NCBI RefSeq assembly: GCF_001593285.1
Contig: NZ_CP012529.1
Location: 2,666,001-2,730,000 of the forward strand
DNA length: 64,000 bases
Direction of reading: 5' to 3'
Source: Psychrobacter sp. P2G3
Lineage (GTDB): Bacteria; Pseudomonadota; Gammaproteobacteria; Pseudomonadales; Moraxellaceae
In this document: piece by piece, positions 9,316 through 18,322 of the stretch
Position numbering within the stretch: the stretch's first letter is position 1
How the letters are laid out: the number at the start of each line of letters is the position of its first letter
Notes under the pieces: model-generated
The model's input: the letters and a program-made list of their open reading frames with translations, nothing else
What the model was told of the DNA's origin: nothing
Databases searched by the model: none
Translations under genes and position numbers: made by a program

Positions 9316-9725
9316 GTCAGCGCTCATCTTTGTTAAAAAAATATTATAAATATAGTCTTGCTAGCATCATTGTCATCACTGCGATATCAGCGCAAGCTGC
9401 CCCAACGGTCACGAATACCGATCCGGCAGCAACGCCGCCTGCAACGAATCAAAATAACGCTAATCAATCAACGACACCAGCTAACAATACTTTAGCAGCA
9501 CAACTACAGCCTTCAGATAAAGCATTATCCGATGCCAACCAAGCGCTACTCAGTCGCAATGCACAGCTACAAAGACAAGTTAATGACTTACAAACTCAAG
9601 TTAACGTCTTAGTCTATGAGAGCAAAGGTCAGTTGTTTTTATATGGTGCTTTCACGGTGTTGATTAGCTTATTAGTCGGTATTTTCGTCTCGTGGTTAGT
9701 GTTTGTGCGTCGTGAGCGCTGGTAG
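9312..9725 (+). CDS. Envelope protein with signal peptide, coiled coil and C-terminal membrane anchor; unknown function
   Basis: A 137-residue protein starting with GTG that overlaps the yciI stop by 4 bp. It has an N-terminal signal sequence ending near AQAA (residues 1-29), a Thr/Ala/Asn-rich low-complexity segment (30-65), a heptad-like coiled coil (about 72-104, with NAQLQRQVNDLQTQVNVL), then one transmembrane helix (110-132) with a short basic cytoplasmic tail (RRERW). The topology suggests a single-pass protein with a periplasmic coiled coil, comparable in layout to cell-envelope scaffold proteins, but I cannot name a family. Confidence 0.8.
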   Translation: MSQRSSLLKKYYKYSLASIIVITAISAQAAPTVTNTDPAATPPATNQNNANQSTTPANNTLAAQLQPSDKALSDANQALLSRNAQLQRQVNDLQTQVNVLVYESKGQLFLYGAFTVLISLLVGIFVSWLVFVRRERW

Positions 9726-9849
9726 TATCAGCAGTTGTTATTGATAGACTCTATTCGATATTTCACGCCTACTAACCCTAACTATTTCCAAGCTTCTTCA
9801 ATGTTTAAGCTTCTCTAATAGAGCCATCAACGCTCCTAAGAACGTTTTC

Positions 9850-11880
9850 ATGCCTACCGCTCAAATCAAAAATGCTGAACCATCAAACGTCATTACTCCT
9901 GCCAATATTGACTGGCAAATGGATGATACGGGTAATATGGTGCCAGTGTCAGGTGAGTTTGAGGATGTTTACTTCTCACATGCCGACGGACTAGCGGAGT
10001 CGCGTCATGTGTTTTTGGCACATAACCAACTGCCGGAGCGGCTGGCAAACCTTGAGCCAAAGCAGTGCTTTACCATCGCTGAATTGGGTTTTGGTACTGG
10101 ACTAAATCTCTTGGCAACTTGGCAGCTATGGCGACAACTGCGTGAAACGCATCCACAATTAGCGACTGCGAAACTGCATTTTATTACTACCGAAAAACTC
10201 CCTATACCGCTTGCAGATTTAACGCAGATACTGGCATTATGGGGACAGCGTGCGCCCGAGCTGACAGAGATAATTGAGCTATTTTTATCTGCCTATCCTC
10301 CTCTTATCGCGGGCTGTCATCGTTTGAGCTTCTTTGATGATAATTTGACCGTTGATATATGGTTGGGCGATGCAGCTATCAGCTTATCCAAATTAGCTTT
10401 GGATACTTCTATCAAGCCAGCGCCCTACATTGATGCATGGTTTTTAGATGGCTTTGCACCTTCTTGCAATAGTACTTTATGGGCTGAAAATATCTTTGCA
10501 CAAATTCAGCGCCTGTCACGTTCAAAGACGACTGCAGCCACCTATAGCTGTGCCGGTATTGTCAAACGTGCGCTACAAAATTGTGGATTTGAGATTAAAA
10601 AAGTTAAAGGCTTTGGGCGTAAGCGTGAAATGCTAACGGCGGTCATGGCTGATAAAGTATATTCGAATGATAGTGATAGCAGTTCTACGCTATCTAGCGC
10701 TCACAATCATATCGTAGTTATTGGTGCTGGCGTCTCTGGACTGCTAACGGCATGGTCGCTAGCCAATCGCGGTATCAATGTCACCTTACTAGATAAATCA
10801 GCCCCCTTAGCCGGAGCATCAGGTAACCCTCGCGCCCTACTCGCACCCAAAATGACGCCTATCCATCATGTCGACGAGCATCTGCATACCATAGGTTATC
10901 TCTATAGCAGCAGACTATATCGAAAGCTCAATGAAAAGGCTGCAAAGCAAAATACAGCGCCCGTACTTGAGTTAACTGGCGCCCTTGATCTACTTATGAA
11001 AGCCAATATCGGTACAGAGCAAATTGCAGACTATCCTGAAGATATGGCAACCACGCTATCGCTTGCACAAGCACAAGAGACTACTGGATTAAAAACGCAA
11101 GATTTATCAGAGAATTTGTACTTACCCCAATCTGGCTTGGTCAATCCTCAAGTATTGAAAAATATAATACTGACCCATCCCCTAATCTGCTTTCAACAAT
11201 TAGAAGTTAGCAGTATTAACGAGATGGAGAGCCATGTTTGTATTGAAGGCAGTAATCAGGATAAAGATATAATATCTATCATCGCCGATAACGTGGTGAT
11301 TTGTGCCGCTTTTGAGAGCCATCAGTTAGATAAACGTATTTTTGATTGTCGTAAAATCCGCGGTCAGCTCTCTTGGTTTATTCCCTCAGCAGCACAATGG
11401 GCAAAACTGCCCAAACTTCCTCTCAAGTACGGTGGCTATTGCACCTCATTTAGCGGGCAAGCTGGTGACAGTAAGTTGAATGAGGTAGTAGAAGGCGAAC
11501 AGTATTTATTACTAGGCGCAAGCTTTGTGCGCAATGATACAGACACTGATATTCGTAATGAAGAACACCAGATTAGCCGCGAAAAACTAGTCACTGCCAT
11601 TCCTGAGATGGAATCGGTCATTCCAACAGATACCAGTCTGTGGCAGGGACGCGCAGGCATTCGCACCCAGACCCCTGATTATCATCCGATGGTTGGGCAG
11701 TTAGTCGGTAGTAAACGAATTTGGACCATGAGTGCAATGGGCGCTAAAGGTTATGCGCTGGCACCAATATGTGCTGAAACGCTAGTAGATATGATGCTAG
11801 GCTCGTTTGCACCATTGTCAGCGGCGATGCTTGCACGACTCTCGCCAAATCGCACGCGTTTGCAAACGCCGCTCAATTAA
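9850..11880 (+). CDS. mnmC: Bifunctional tRNA mnm5s2U34 biosynthesis protein MnmC
   Basis: A 676-residue fusion. The N-terminal SAM-dependent methyltransferase (MnmC2, about 1-265) shows [13 protein letters not shown] as the SAM motif and [11 protein letters not shown] as the catalytic region. The C-terminal FAD oxidoreductase (MnmC1, about 275-660) starts with the dinucleotide motif [13 protein letters not shown], followed by [16 protein letters not shown]. The two domains act in sequence: the FAD domain removes the carboxymethyl group from cmnm5s2U and the methyltransferase methylates the resulting nm5s2U at the wobble position. Length is standard. Confidence 0.95.
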   Translation: MPTAQIKNAEPSNVITPANIDWQMDDTGNMVPVSGEFEDVYFSHADGLAESRHVFLAHNQLPERLANLEPKQCFTIAELGFGTGLNLLATWQLWRQLRETHPQLATAKLHFITTEKLPIPLADLTQILALWGQRAPELTEIIELFLSAYPPLIAGCHRLSFFDDNLTVDIWLGDAAISLSKLALDTSIKPAPYIDAWFLDGFAPSCNSTLWAENIFAQIQRLSRSKTTAATYSCAGIVKRALQNCGFEIKKVKGFGRKREMLTAVMADKVYSNDSDSSSTLSSAHNHIVVIGAGVSGLLTAWSLANRGINVTLLDKSAPLAGASGNPRALLAPKMTPIHHVDEHLHTIGYLYSSRLYRKLNEKAAKQNTAPVLELTGALDLLMKANIGTEQIADYPEDMATTLSLAQAQETTGLKTQDLSENLYLPQSGLVNPQVLKNIILTHPLICFQQLEVSSINEMESHVCIEGSNQDKDIISIIADNVVICAAFESHQLDKRIFDCRKIRGQLSWFIPSAAQWAKLPKLPLKYGGYCTSFSGQAGDSKLNEVVEGEQYLLLGASFVRNDTDTDIRNEEHQISREKLVTAIPEMESVIPTDTSLWQGRAGIRTQTPDYHPMVGQLVGSKRIWTMSAMGAKGYALAPICAETLVDMMLGSFAPLSAAMLARLSPNRTRLQTPLN

Positions 11881-12068
11881 AGAACCTTGAAGTGAGTTTC
11901 GTCCTTCTTAAGGCATCGCTTTCAACGCCTACGAATATCTTGTAATATTAAGTATTGAAAGTAATTTTAATACCGTTCCCAAAAATCAGAGTATCAAGCA
12001 AAACGAGGTTAAGTAGTATGCCTTATGGGCTAAATGAGTTTGACACCGCTAAGTATATTTTTTGGGTT

Positions 12069-12077
12069 TGGTATAAT
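12069..12077 (+). promoter_or_regulatory. Extended -10 promoter of the yjbQ-like gene
   Basis: TGGTATAAT is a perfect extended -10 (TGn plus TATAAT). A TTGACA at 12040-12045 is too far (26 bp) to be its -35. Transcription would begin near 12084, only about 10 nt before the ATG at 12094. That rules against the longer reading frame from 12034 and predicts a very short leader. Confidence 0.65.
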
Positions 12078-12093
12078 AACGAGACATATTCAA

Positions 12094-12531
12094 ATGGCTT
12101 ACCAACAAACCACTCTTACATTGCCTGCCTATGCGCGCGGTATTCATATCATAACACCAATGATTGAAGATGCCATCGAGGCGCTAATACCTCATACATC
12201 TAAAGCAGGTCTAGTACACCTATTTTTACAGCATACTTCCGCCAGTCTCGCTATCAACGAAAATGCTGATCCAGATGTCAGATTAGATACCGAAGACTGG
12301 CTTAACAAAATAGCACCAGCCGACCAGCCAGAATATCGACATACGCTAGAAGGTTCAGACGATCTGCCAGCTCATTTTAAAAGTATAATGCTTGGGGTCA
12401 GCTTAACCGTTCCACTTATCAATGGCGCATTAGGACTAGGAATGTGGCAAGGTATTTACCTATGTGAGCATAGAGACAACCTCGAAAAATATGGCGGACA
12501 GCGAAAGCTAGTTATTACCGTAAGCACTTAG
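12094..12531 (+). CDS. yjbQ: YjbQ family (UPF0047) secondary thiamine-phosphate synthase-like protein
   Basis: A 145-residue member of the UPF0047 fold: LTLPAYARGIHIITPMIEDAI, HLFLQHTSASLAINENADPDV, then a C-terminal segment with GMWQGIYLCEHRD. The conserved Cys/His and Asp cluster of the family is present (QHTSA, CEHRD). Some members show weak thiamine-phosphate synthase activity; the true role is uncertain. The start at 12094 is chosen because family proteins begin here and because an extended -10 promoter sits inside the upstream extension. Confidence 0.88.
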   Translation: MAYQQTTLTLPAYARGIHIITPMIEDAIEALIPHTSKAGLVHLFLQHTSASLAINENADPDVRLDTEDWLNKIAPADQPEYRHTLEGSDDLPAHFKSIMLGVSLTVPLINGALGLGMWQGIYLCEHRDNLEKYGGQRKLVITVST

Positions 12532-12597
12532 TCATATATTGTCATTCAATAGCAAATTACTGCTCACAGCTTACTATGCTTAAATAAACCCCTCTTG

Positions 12598-13239
12598 ATG
12601 GATAACAACCTCATTATGAAAGCCCCTACTTTAGCTTTACTAAAATCCAAGTCCTACTTGCGTGTTTTTCCCGCCATTTTTTTTAGTGTGCTGATACTGA
12701 ATGCCTGCCAAAAGACACCAGAACCTGAAGCAGCTAATGAGGCAAAAGCTGAAACAAACGTTCAAACTACGCCTGTTAATGATAGTCATGATAATGGGGC
12801 ACCTATAGACAGCTCTCAAAACTCGGTTGATTCCATCATAGATTCAGAGCACGATGTTAACTTAAACGAGCTTGAAAACGATATCGAAACGGTAGAAATA
12901 GAACCAAATACTGCAGCCGCGACTCCTAATCCAGAACAAGCGATTAAAGGCGCGCAAATCACTGATGTACGTTATAAAAGCGCGTCAGGTGAAACTTTAT
13001 CCGTCGTCTTTGAAACCTCGGCTGCGGGCGTACTCAATGCCATCGTAACCTTACCTAATAAACCCAAAATGACCCTAAGCGCACCAGAAGGCCAAGGTAA
13101 CAATCCTACTTATCGCTCAACAGATGGTAGTATTCAGCTGGTCAGTCATGGTGGTGGTAGCGCTATAGATCTTATTCAAAACAATAAAGTCACCAGCTTC
13201 GATGCTGTCAGTGCTGAAGCTGAAGTCATCACTGAATAA
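12598..13239 (+). CDS. Lipoprotein, function unknown
   Basis: About 213 residues. A lipoprotein signal peptide ends in the lipobox LNAC, so the mature protein would be diacylated at this Cys and lies outside the inner membrane. Residues after it are acidic and low-complexity (Glu, Asn, Asp) for about 80 positions. The C-terminal 90 residues look like a small beta-rich domain (ITDVRYKSASGETLSVVFETS, SIQLVSHGGG), resembling MliC-type lysozyme-inhibitor folds in layout, though I cannot assign it. Start alternatives are ATG 12598 and ATG 12616; neither has a strong ribosome site. Confidence 0.8.
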   Translation: MDNNLIMKAPTLALLKSKSYLRVFPAIFFSVLILNACQKTPEPEAANEAKAETNVQTTPVNDSHDNGAPIDSSQNSVDSIIDSEHDVNLNELENDIETVEIEPNTAAATPNPEQAIKGAQITDVRYKSASGETLSVVFETSAAGVLNAIVTLPNKPKMTLSAPEGQGNNPTYRSTDGSIQLVSHGGGSAIDLIQNNKVTSFDAVSAEAEVITE

Positions 13240-13287
13240 TTTATTAAAAGACTCATGGCTTAAGCCTCTTAAAAACAATACTTTGAG

Positions 13288-13338
13288 CAATAAAAAAGGC
13301 GATACACGTTACGATCGTGTGCCGCCTTTTTTATTGCT
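13288..13338. terminator. Bidirectional terminator between the lipoprotein and DUF4112 genes
   Basis: Long hairpin with A-rich 5' and T-rich 3' flanks: AAAAAAGGCG then TACACG pairs with CGTGT then CCGCCTTTTTT. It serves the convergent genes on both sides. Confidence 0.9.
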
Positions 13339-13343
13339 TTGGT

Positions 13344-14006
13344 TTAGCCAAAGCCAGTTGTTTTTCCAAACAGGCTGACCAGCCAGCTCATCACGGCCCA
13401 CAATCCCCAAACAATAAATATTAAAACGATTAGCCCTAATATGTCAGGTATATGCAGATAGAGCCAAGCAACGATTGGATTACGCCAAAAGCGACTTTGC
13501 TGCTGTTTGTCTTCTAGTGATTGATGTAAAAATGGCCGATCCATATGCATGGTTTCAGTGATGCCATACTCATCTTGTAGGTGCTGATGTACGATGCCCA
13601 AGGTTTTACGGCTAGGACGTATAAAGATATCCAGCAGCGTCCCAATACCAGGTACGATGCCAACCACCATATCAATGAGCGCCAGTCTGACTGCTGGCGT
13701 CATTTTATGTGCTGGGACACCTAGCTGACGACCTAATATAAACGCATAGCTGGTCAACGCGAGTCCTGCCAAATCTCCTGCTAGCGGAATGGTCGATAGT
13801 GCCGCATCAGCGCCCATACCCTGTTTGGTAAACGGGATACGGACTAATGAATCCATGGTATTAGCAAACTTAGCCAATTTACGTTCGGTAGCGATGACTT
13901 GCTCACGACTCAAACCGTGCTCAGCCAGCTTTGCTTGGTAGTCTGCCGTAGGTTTATCTGTTGGCTTTTTCGCTTTTAATCTCGAAAATTTATTTAATTT
14001 ATCCAT
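13344..14006 (-). CDS. DUF4112 domain-containing membrane protein
   Basis: About 220 residues. The DUF4112 signature is clear: a region with [20 protein letters not shown], then [17 protein letters not shown] and [20 protein letters not shown]. Two or three hydrophobic segments are present, including a C-terminal helix ([17 protein letters not shown]). The function of the domain is unknown. I prefer the ATG at 14006 over that at 14030 because GGACGA lies upstream; with it the gene overlaps the ubiA stop by 8 bp, suggesting co-transcription with ubiA. Confidence 0.85.
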   Translation of the reverse strand: MDKLNKFSRLKAKKPTDKPTADYQAKLAEHGLSREQVIATERKLAKFANTMDSLVRIPFTKQGMGADAALSTIPLAGDLAGLALTSYAFILGRQLGVPAHKMTPAVRLALIDMVVGIVPGIGTLLDIFIRPSRKTLGIVHQHLQDEYGITETMHMDRPFLHQSLEDKQQQSRFWRNPIVAWLYLHIPDILGLIVLIFIVWGLWAVMSWLVSLFGKTTGFG

Positions 14007-14955
14007 TAAAAGTCGTCCATATACAAGCAATTGCTATAAGAGCAAAGACGTAACGCCCTACCCAAATATTGGCTAAAAATGCCTGAAAGCAGGCTAAAGC
14101 TTGACGACTGGCACAAGCGCTGTTTTGCTTAGCAAACATCATCGCTACTAAAGCCAAGCCAAATACTGGGGTGACACCTAACGTCGTTGGTGCGAAGTAA
14201 TGCCACATAACTACACCCATAATGAGCAAAAACAACGTTTGTAGTAGTGAGATGATAACTACATCATAGCGACCAAATAATATCGCCGTTGATTTAACCC
14301 CAATCTTTAAATCATCCTCACGGTCCGCCATGGCATACTGAGTATCGTAGGCTACTGTCCAGCACATGTAAGCTATGAACAACAACCAACACCAGATATC
14401 AGGGGCGCCTTGTACGGCTACATAAGCCATCGGTATCGCCCAACCAAAAGCGGCGGCTAAAAACACTTGCGGCAAATGCGTAAAACGCTTCATAAACGGG
14501 TAAATAAACGCCAATATGACCGCACCCAGAGACCAATAGAATACTTCAATAGGCAAGAAAAATAATAAACTGGCACTTAATAATACCAACACTAAAAATG
14601 CAGCGATGGCCTCTTTAGCAGATAAGCGACCGTCTGCTAATGGGCGGCCTTTGGTTCGGGTCACATGACCGTCTACTTTGCGATCGGCGAAGTCATTAAT
14701 CGCACAGCCTGCTGCCCGCATAAAAATCGCGCCCAGAGCAAATAACACAAATATCTTCAGACTTGGCAGACCTGCCGTTGCCCCTTGCTGCTGCGCTTGA
14801 CCCATCGCTGCCAGCATTACGCCCCATAACGTTGGCCATAGTAATAGCTCAATGCCTACTGGCTTATCAAAGCGCGTTAGCTGCATGTAGGCGTGTAGCT
14901 TTTCTTTGAAACTCAAAGCTGAGGGACTGTTGGTCATTGAATCATCTCTAAACAT
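13999..14955 (-). CDS. ubiA: 4-hydroxybenzoate polyprenyltransferase UbiA
   Basis: An integral-membrane prenyltransferase that attaches the polyprenyl tail to 4-hydroxybenzoate in ubiquinone synthesis. Both Asp-rich motifs for Mg-diphosphate binding are present: [11 protein letters not shown] (first) and [13 protein letters not shown] (second). Seven to nine hydrophobic helices follow the family pattern. Length is 318 residues, or 312 from the internal ATG at 14937, which aligns better with other UbiA N-termini. It heads a minus-strand pair with the DUF4112 gene. Confidence 0.95.
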   Translation of the reverse strand: MFRDDSMTNSPSALSFKEKLHAYMQLTRFDKPVGIELLLWPTLWGVMLAAMGQAQQQGATAGLPSLKIFVLFALGAIFMRAAGCAINDFADRKVDGHVTRTKGRPLADGRLSAKEAIAAFLVLVLLSASLLFFLPIEVFYWSLGAVILAFIYPFMKRFTHLPQVFLAAAFGWAIPMAYVAVQGAPDIWCWLLFIAYMCWTVAYDTQYAMADREDDLKIGVKSTAILFGRYDVVIISLLQTLFLLIMGVVMWHYFAPTTLGVTPVFGLALVAMMFAKQNSACASRQALACFQAFLANIWVGRYVFALIAIACIWTTFNG

Positions 14956-15018
14956 ATAGCTTCTAAATATAACGGCTCTAAGTATCTATAGCCTCTAGAT
15001 ATATAACTTCTAAATATC
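14955..15018. repeat. Degenerate 16-bp tandem repeat, four units
   Basis: Four consecutive 16-mers close to TATAGCYTCTAAATAT, starting at 14955, 14971, 14987 and 15003. The last unit overlaps the stop codon of the neighbouring 79-residue gene (15010). Similar-period repeats occur at 31298, 44196 and 51431. Confidence 0.65.
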
Positions 15019-15249
15019 CTGCCACATCCGATTTGCTTCAATTAGTGATATCTCAGGATATTGTTTGCGTAAGGCTTTAATGGCGGCAACTTTCTCTTTA
15101 TTTGCTGCTTGTTGACGCAAAAAAGTTAATTGCTCTTGTGGGTTGCTCAATTCTTTTAAACGCGCCTCTAACCTTAAAATTCGAGTACGCAATATAATGT
15201 TTATCAATAATAAGCCTGCACCCATGGCCCAAATTATTAGCGTTGACAT
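15010..15249 (-). CDS. Small membrane-anchored protein with an L7/L12-CTD-like tail
   Basis: 79 residues: one N-terminal transmembrane helix (about 3-22), a charged helical or coiled-coil segment (23-52), then a tail (about 52-77, KVAAIKALRKQYPEISLIEA) whose spacing resembles the C-terminal domain of ribosomal protein L7/L12 (K-x2-IK-x-R-x4-L-x-EA). That likeness is by eye. It sits between rsmJ and ubiA on the same strand. Function unknown. Confidence 0.75.
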   Translation of the reverse strand: MSTLIIWAMGAGLLLINIILRTRILRLEARLKELSNPQEQLTFLRQQAANKEKVAAIKALRKQYPEISLIEANRMWQDI

Positions 15250-15327
15250 TCCTTGCTCCTAAATCCATTAATCCTAAACACTCAAGATGATTAACTGAGT
15301 CCATTCATTAAAATAATAAAACATCTA

Positions 15328-16227
15328 TTAAACGAAATAACCATCAAAGCGTACTGCTTCATTATGCCAGCTTTCACTTGGTTGTTGATTAGCAAGTAAC
15401 GGCGCAAGCTGCGGCCGCTTCACGACTACGCGACCTTGTTTTTCACCATTTTGACTAACAACAGCTTGCGCACTTTGTAGCAATTGTCGTTCTTCTTCTG
15501 ATGTTGGCGGGCTAGCTAATTGATGCAGTGCTTGCATATGCTTACCTACTTTAGCACCTTTACCTGTCTTGCTATCTTGGTAGCTATCCTCTGGAAACAT
15601 TGGATCCAAATACACCACATCAATCATTTTGCTATCTGCAGTTACTGATTCAGCTTTTAGATCTGAAAAATAGCTGAGCGCATCGGTATTTATAATATGT
15701 AGACGCGTCATCAACTTTTGCCAATTCGGTAATGCACTCATCCGCTGCTGCTCTGCTAACAATAGCAATGCCATCAAGGGTTGCTGCTCAAGCATCGTTA
15801 CTTGCGCGCCTGTACTGGCTAATATCAGACTATCATGACCGAATCCAGCGGTAGCATCGATGACCATGCTATCCGATGTGATTTTAGCAGCTTGTAATAG
15901 CAATTCAGATTTACGTCCAGCACTCACCACACGGCGTTGTAGCTTATCCCATTCCGGTGCCACACTCAGTCCATTACTAAGCCATGACAGCTTATTTTTT
16001 TCTTCTAACAATAAAATAGGCTGGGTAGATATCTGACTTAATTTCTGGCGATGTTTTTGATTGAGTTTATCGGTAATTAGCTCGGTATTTAAAACGATTG
16101 GCAGTTCATGTTCAGTTATTAACGTCTGCAAGCTATCAATCTGCGCTTGCTGTGACTCGCTAACATAGAGTAGCTGGCAATGCACAAAGGCAGTAGCCTC
16201 TCTAAACTCTTGCTGCAAAGCGGTCAT
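15328..16227 (-). CDS. rsmJ: 16S rRNA (guanine(1516)-N(2))-methyltransferase RsmJ
   Basis: A SAM-dependent methyltransferase that modifies G1516 of 16S rRNA. The SAM motif is DATAGFGHDSLILASTG (about 119-135), and the catalytic region VVYLDPMFPED is followed by the family-specific KTGKGAKVGKHMQ. The N-terminal 100 residues form the RsmJ-specific domain. Length 299 is slightly more than the E. coli protein (250). A strong GGGAGGG site precedes the ATG. uppP lies 50 bp downstream on the same strand and may be co-transcribed. Confidence 0.93.
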   Translation of the reverse strand: MTALQQEFREATAFVHCQLLYVSESQQAQIDSLQTLITEHELPIVLNTELITDKLNQKHRQKLSQISTQPILLLEEKNKLSWLSNGLSVAPEWDKLQRRVVSAGRKSELLLQAAKITSDSMVIDATAGFGHDSLILASTGAQVTMLEQQPLMALLLLAEQQRMSALPNWQKLMTRLHIINTDALSYFSDLKAESVTADSKMIDVVYLDPMFPEDSYQDSKTGKGAKVGKHMQALHQLASPPTSEEERQLLQSAQAVVSQNGEKQGRVVVKRPQLAPLLANQQPSESWHNEAVRFDGYFV

Positions 16228-16278
16228 ACCTGCCCTCCCTTTATGTTATCTGCAAACCTAGTAAAACAACGTGCAAAT

Positions 16279-17121
16279 CTAGCCAGCCATCTGATAACCA
16301 AACAACCAAGACGCCAGTAATACCACCACCCCAGTAATAATGCGTAGCCATGCAAAAATCGTAAAGTCACGGTGACTTACCCACGCCACTAGCCAGCGAA
16401 TACAGAGTAGTGCCACAATAAAGGATACTACTGTGCCTACGCCTAATACCACCCAATCTTCGCTACTGGTTAACACATCACCGTGTTTGAATAAGTCCAA
16501 CAAAGCTGCACCTACGATGACTGGTATACCCAGAAAGAATGAAAATTCTGCTGAAGCTTTACGCGAGACCCCAAGCCAAAGAGCACCAATAATAGTAGCA
16601 CCTGAGCGTGACGTACCTGGTATCAGTGCCAAACACTGAAACAAACCAATCATTAGCGCCGTTTTTAGACTGACATCTTCGGCTTCTTTAGCAATAATCG
16701 TCTTAGGACGCTTTTCCACGTAAAAGATCAGCAAACCACCAATGATTAGCATAATGGCGACAATCATAGGATTGAACAAATAAGTTTTGATTTCATCCGC
16801 AAAGGTGAAGCCAACGAGCATAACCGGAACAGTGGCAACGATCAGACTCAGTCCCAACTGCCTTGGATTGGTCATGCCTTCTGCTTTGCCCGTCAGCAGA
16901 CCCATCAATGCTTGCCATAACCTGCCCCAATAATCATAAATGACCGCTAATATAGCACCTAGCTGAACCACAACAATGAACAAGTCAACTTTGTCTTTGG
17001 TCCAAAAGCCCATCAGATCAGCTGATAAGATTAGGTAACCAGTACTAGAGATGGGCAAAAACTCAGTGATACCTTCAACGATACCCATGATGACAGCTTG
17101 AATTAACAAGAGTATATCCAC
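16279..17121 (-). CDS. uppP: Undecaprenyl-diphosphatase UppP (BacA)
   Basis: A polytopic inner-membrane phosphatase that recycles undecaprenyl diphosphate to the monophosphate carrier lipid for peptidoglycan synthesis; its overproduction gives bacitracin resistance. Both active-site regions are present: GIVEGITEFLPISSTGY near the N-terminus and PGTSRSGATI about two thirds along. Length 280 is typical. The start is GTG with an AGGA site 8 nt upstream. Confidence 0.96.
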   Translation of the reverse strand: MDILLLIQAVIMGIVEGITEFLPISSTGYLILSADLMGFWTKDKVDLFIVVVQLGAILAVIYDYWGRLWQALMGLLTGKAEGMTNPRQLGLSLIVATVPVMLVGFTFADEIKTYLFNPMIVAIMLIIGGLLIFYVEKRPKTIIAKEAEDVSLKTALMIGLFQCLALIPGTSRSGATIIGALWLGVSRKASAEFSFFLGIPVIVGAALLDLFKHGDVLTSSEDWVVLGVGTVVSFIVALLCIRWLVAWVSHRDFTIFAWLRIITGVVVLLASWLFGYQMAG

Positions 17122-17260
17122 AATTATTTTCCTAAAAACAGACCTGTTGGCTGTCCTATATTGTCGTTGCTTTTATAAGGTTTGGCGCATGGTTAATACT
17201 ACGCATCTAGCTATTATGAATGACGTTTACATTACTGTATTTAAATGACTATATTAAAAA

Positions 17261-17962
17261 CTATGCTTTACCTTGTTCTTTTAACGTTTTCCACGCTTGG
17301 TTGCGCAGATACTTTGGTAGCGCATGCGCCGCATCGGTACCGCCAGAACTTATAAACTGCGCAATACCCAGTTGTCCAATCACTGTCGCATCCGGCCAAA
17401 CATCGTCATGACATATTTGTCCATCATATAGTTTTAAGAGCAACGCGCCATTACCGGCAATAGGAATATCGAGTACTGTTTGGCTATCATAATCCAGCAG
17501 TTGCTCAGTGCTCTCTTCATCATTGACTAACACTGGTTGCATGACAGCATGATCTGATTGCTCGCTATCTTTTATTGCATATTGCCCAAAGTAAACTTGC
17601 TGCATACGTGCGTCAAGGGCGCTATATACTTGCGTTACACCATATTGTTGATATGCCCGCTGCGCAATCGCTTGCAGACTTGAGACTCCTACGCAAGGTA
17701 AATCATGTGCCACTGATAGCGCTTGTACCACCGCAGTATTAATACGAATACCGCTAAATGCACCTGGACCTCGATTAAATATTAATGCCTGCATGTCCGC
17801 AAGGCTCAGTTTAGATTCGGACAGAGCTGCATCGATCATTGGTAAAATTTGTTGGGTCTGCTGGCGCTTACCAGTCTCGGTATGACTCGACAGTACTTGA
17901 CCACTCGCATCTAAAATTGCGATTGAGCACTGATCGAACACGGTATCCATTGCTAAAAACAT
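17261..17962 (-). CDS. tsaB: tRNA threonylcarbamoyladenosine biosynthesis protein TsaB
   Basis: A 233-residue ASKHA-fold protein that partners TsaD and TsaE to form t6A37 on ANN-decoding tRNAs. Landmarks are MFLAMDTVFDQCSIAIL at the N-terminus and the family motif NRGPGAFSGIRINTAVVQAL, then VGVSSLQAIAQRA. It lacks the metal-binding His residues of TsaD, as expected. A GAGG site lies 5 nt before the ATG. Confidence 0.94.
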   Translation of the reverse strand: MFLAMDTVFDQCSIAILDASGQVLSSHTETGKRQQTQQILPMIDAALSESKLSLADMQALIFNRGPGAFSGIRINTAVVQALSVAHDLPCVGVSSLQAIAQRAYQQYGVTQVYSALDARMQQVYFGQYAIKDSEQSDHAVMQPVLVNDEESTEQLLDYDSQTVLDIPIAGNGALLLKLYDGQICHDDVWPDATVIGQLGIAQFISSGGTDAAHALPKYLRNQAWKTLKEQGKA

Positions 17963-17988
17963 TGTAACCTCGGCTTATACTTTTGGCA

Positions 17989-18108
17989 CTATAGTCAGTC
18001 CACTATAAAAGTGTTGCTGCGTTAACCTCATTTGAAGTATGACATAACCATCTACGCTCGGTTGCCTTGTCCCACTCTCAAAGTACCACTTTCAAATTGA
18101 ATCGACTA
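17989..18108 (-). repeat. MITE-like element, family B copy 2
   Basis: Reverse-oriented homologue of 7998-8103. It starts CTATAGTCAGTCCACTATAA and ends near GAATCGACTACAT. It lies in the 360-bp gap between ffh and tsaB; apart from this and the ffh terminator the gap appears empty. Confidence 0.75.
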
Positions 18109-18253
18109 CATAAAAAATACGCCCTAATAAAATAGCGCCTATCATAGCATTTAGGGTAAGCGATTTTTATCACTTTCTACGTTTTTCACACTTTATTCAT
18201 GAGAAGACATATAAACATAGGTGTTCTAATAGGTGAGCTAAATAGCATCCATA

Positions 18254-18290
18254 AAAAAACCCAAAACTACTTTAGCTCTGGGTTTCTATT
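18254..18290 (-). terminator. Terminator after ffh
   Basis: Read on the minus strand, AAACCCA pairs with TGGGTTT across a 15-nt loop and is followed by a run of seven T residues. Confidence 0.8.
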
Positions 18291-18322
18291 AGACTTATAG
18301 TACTAATAAATTTAACTACTGT

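Noticed and set aside
12034..12093. N-terminal extension of the YjbQ-like protein
   Set aside because: It contains the extended -10 promoter and does not match family N-termini.
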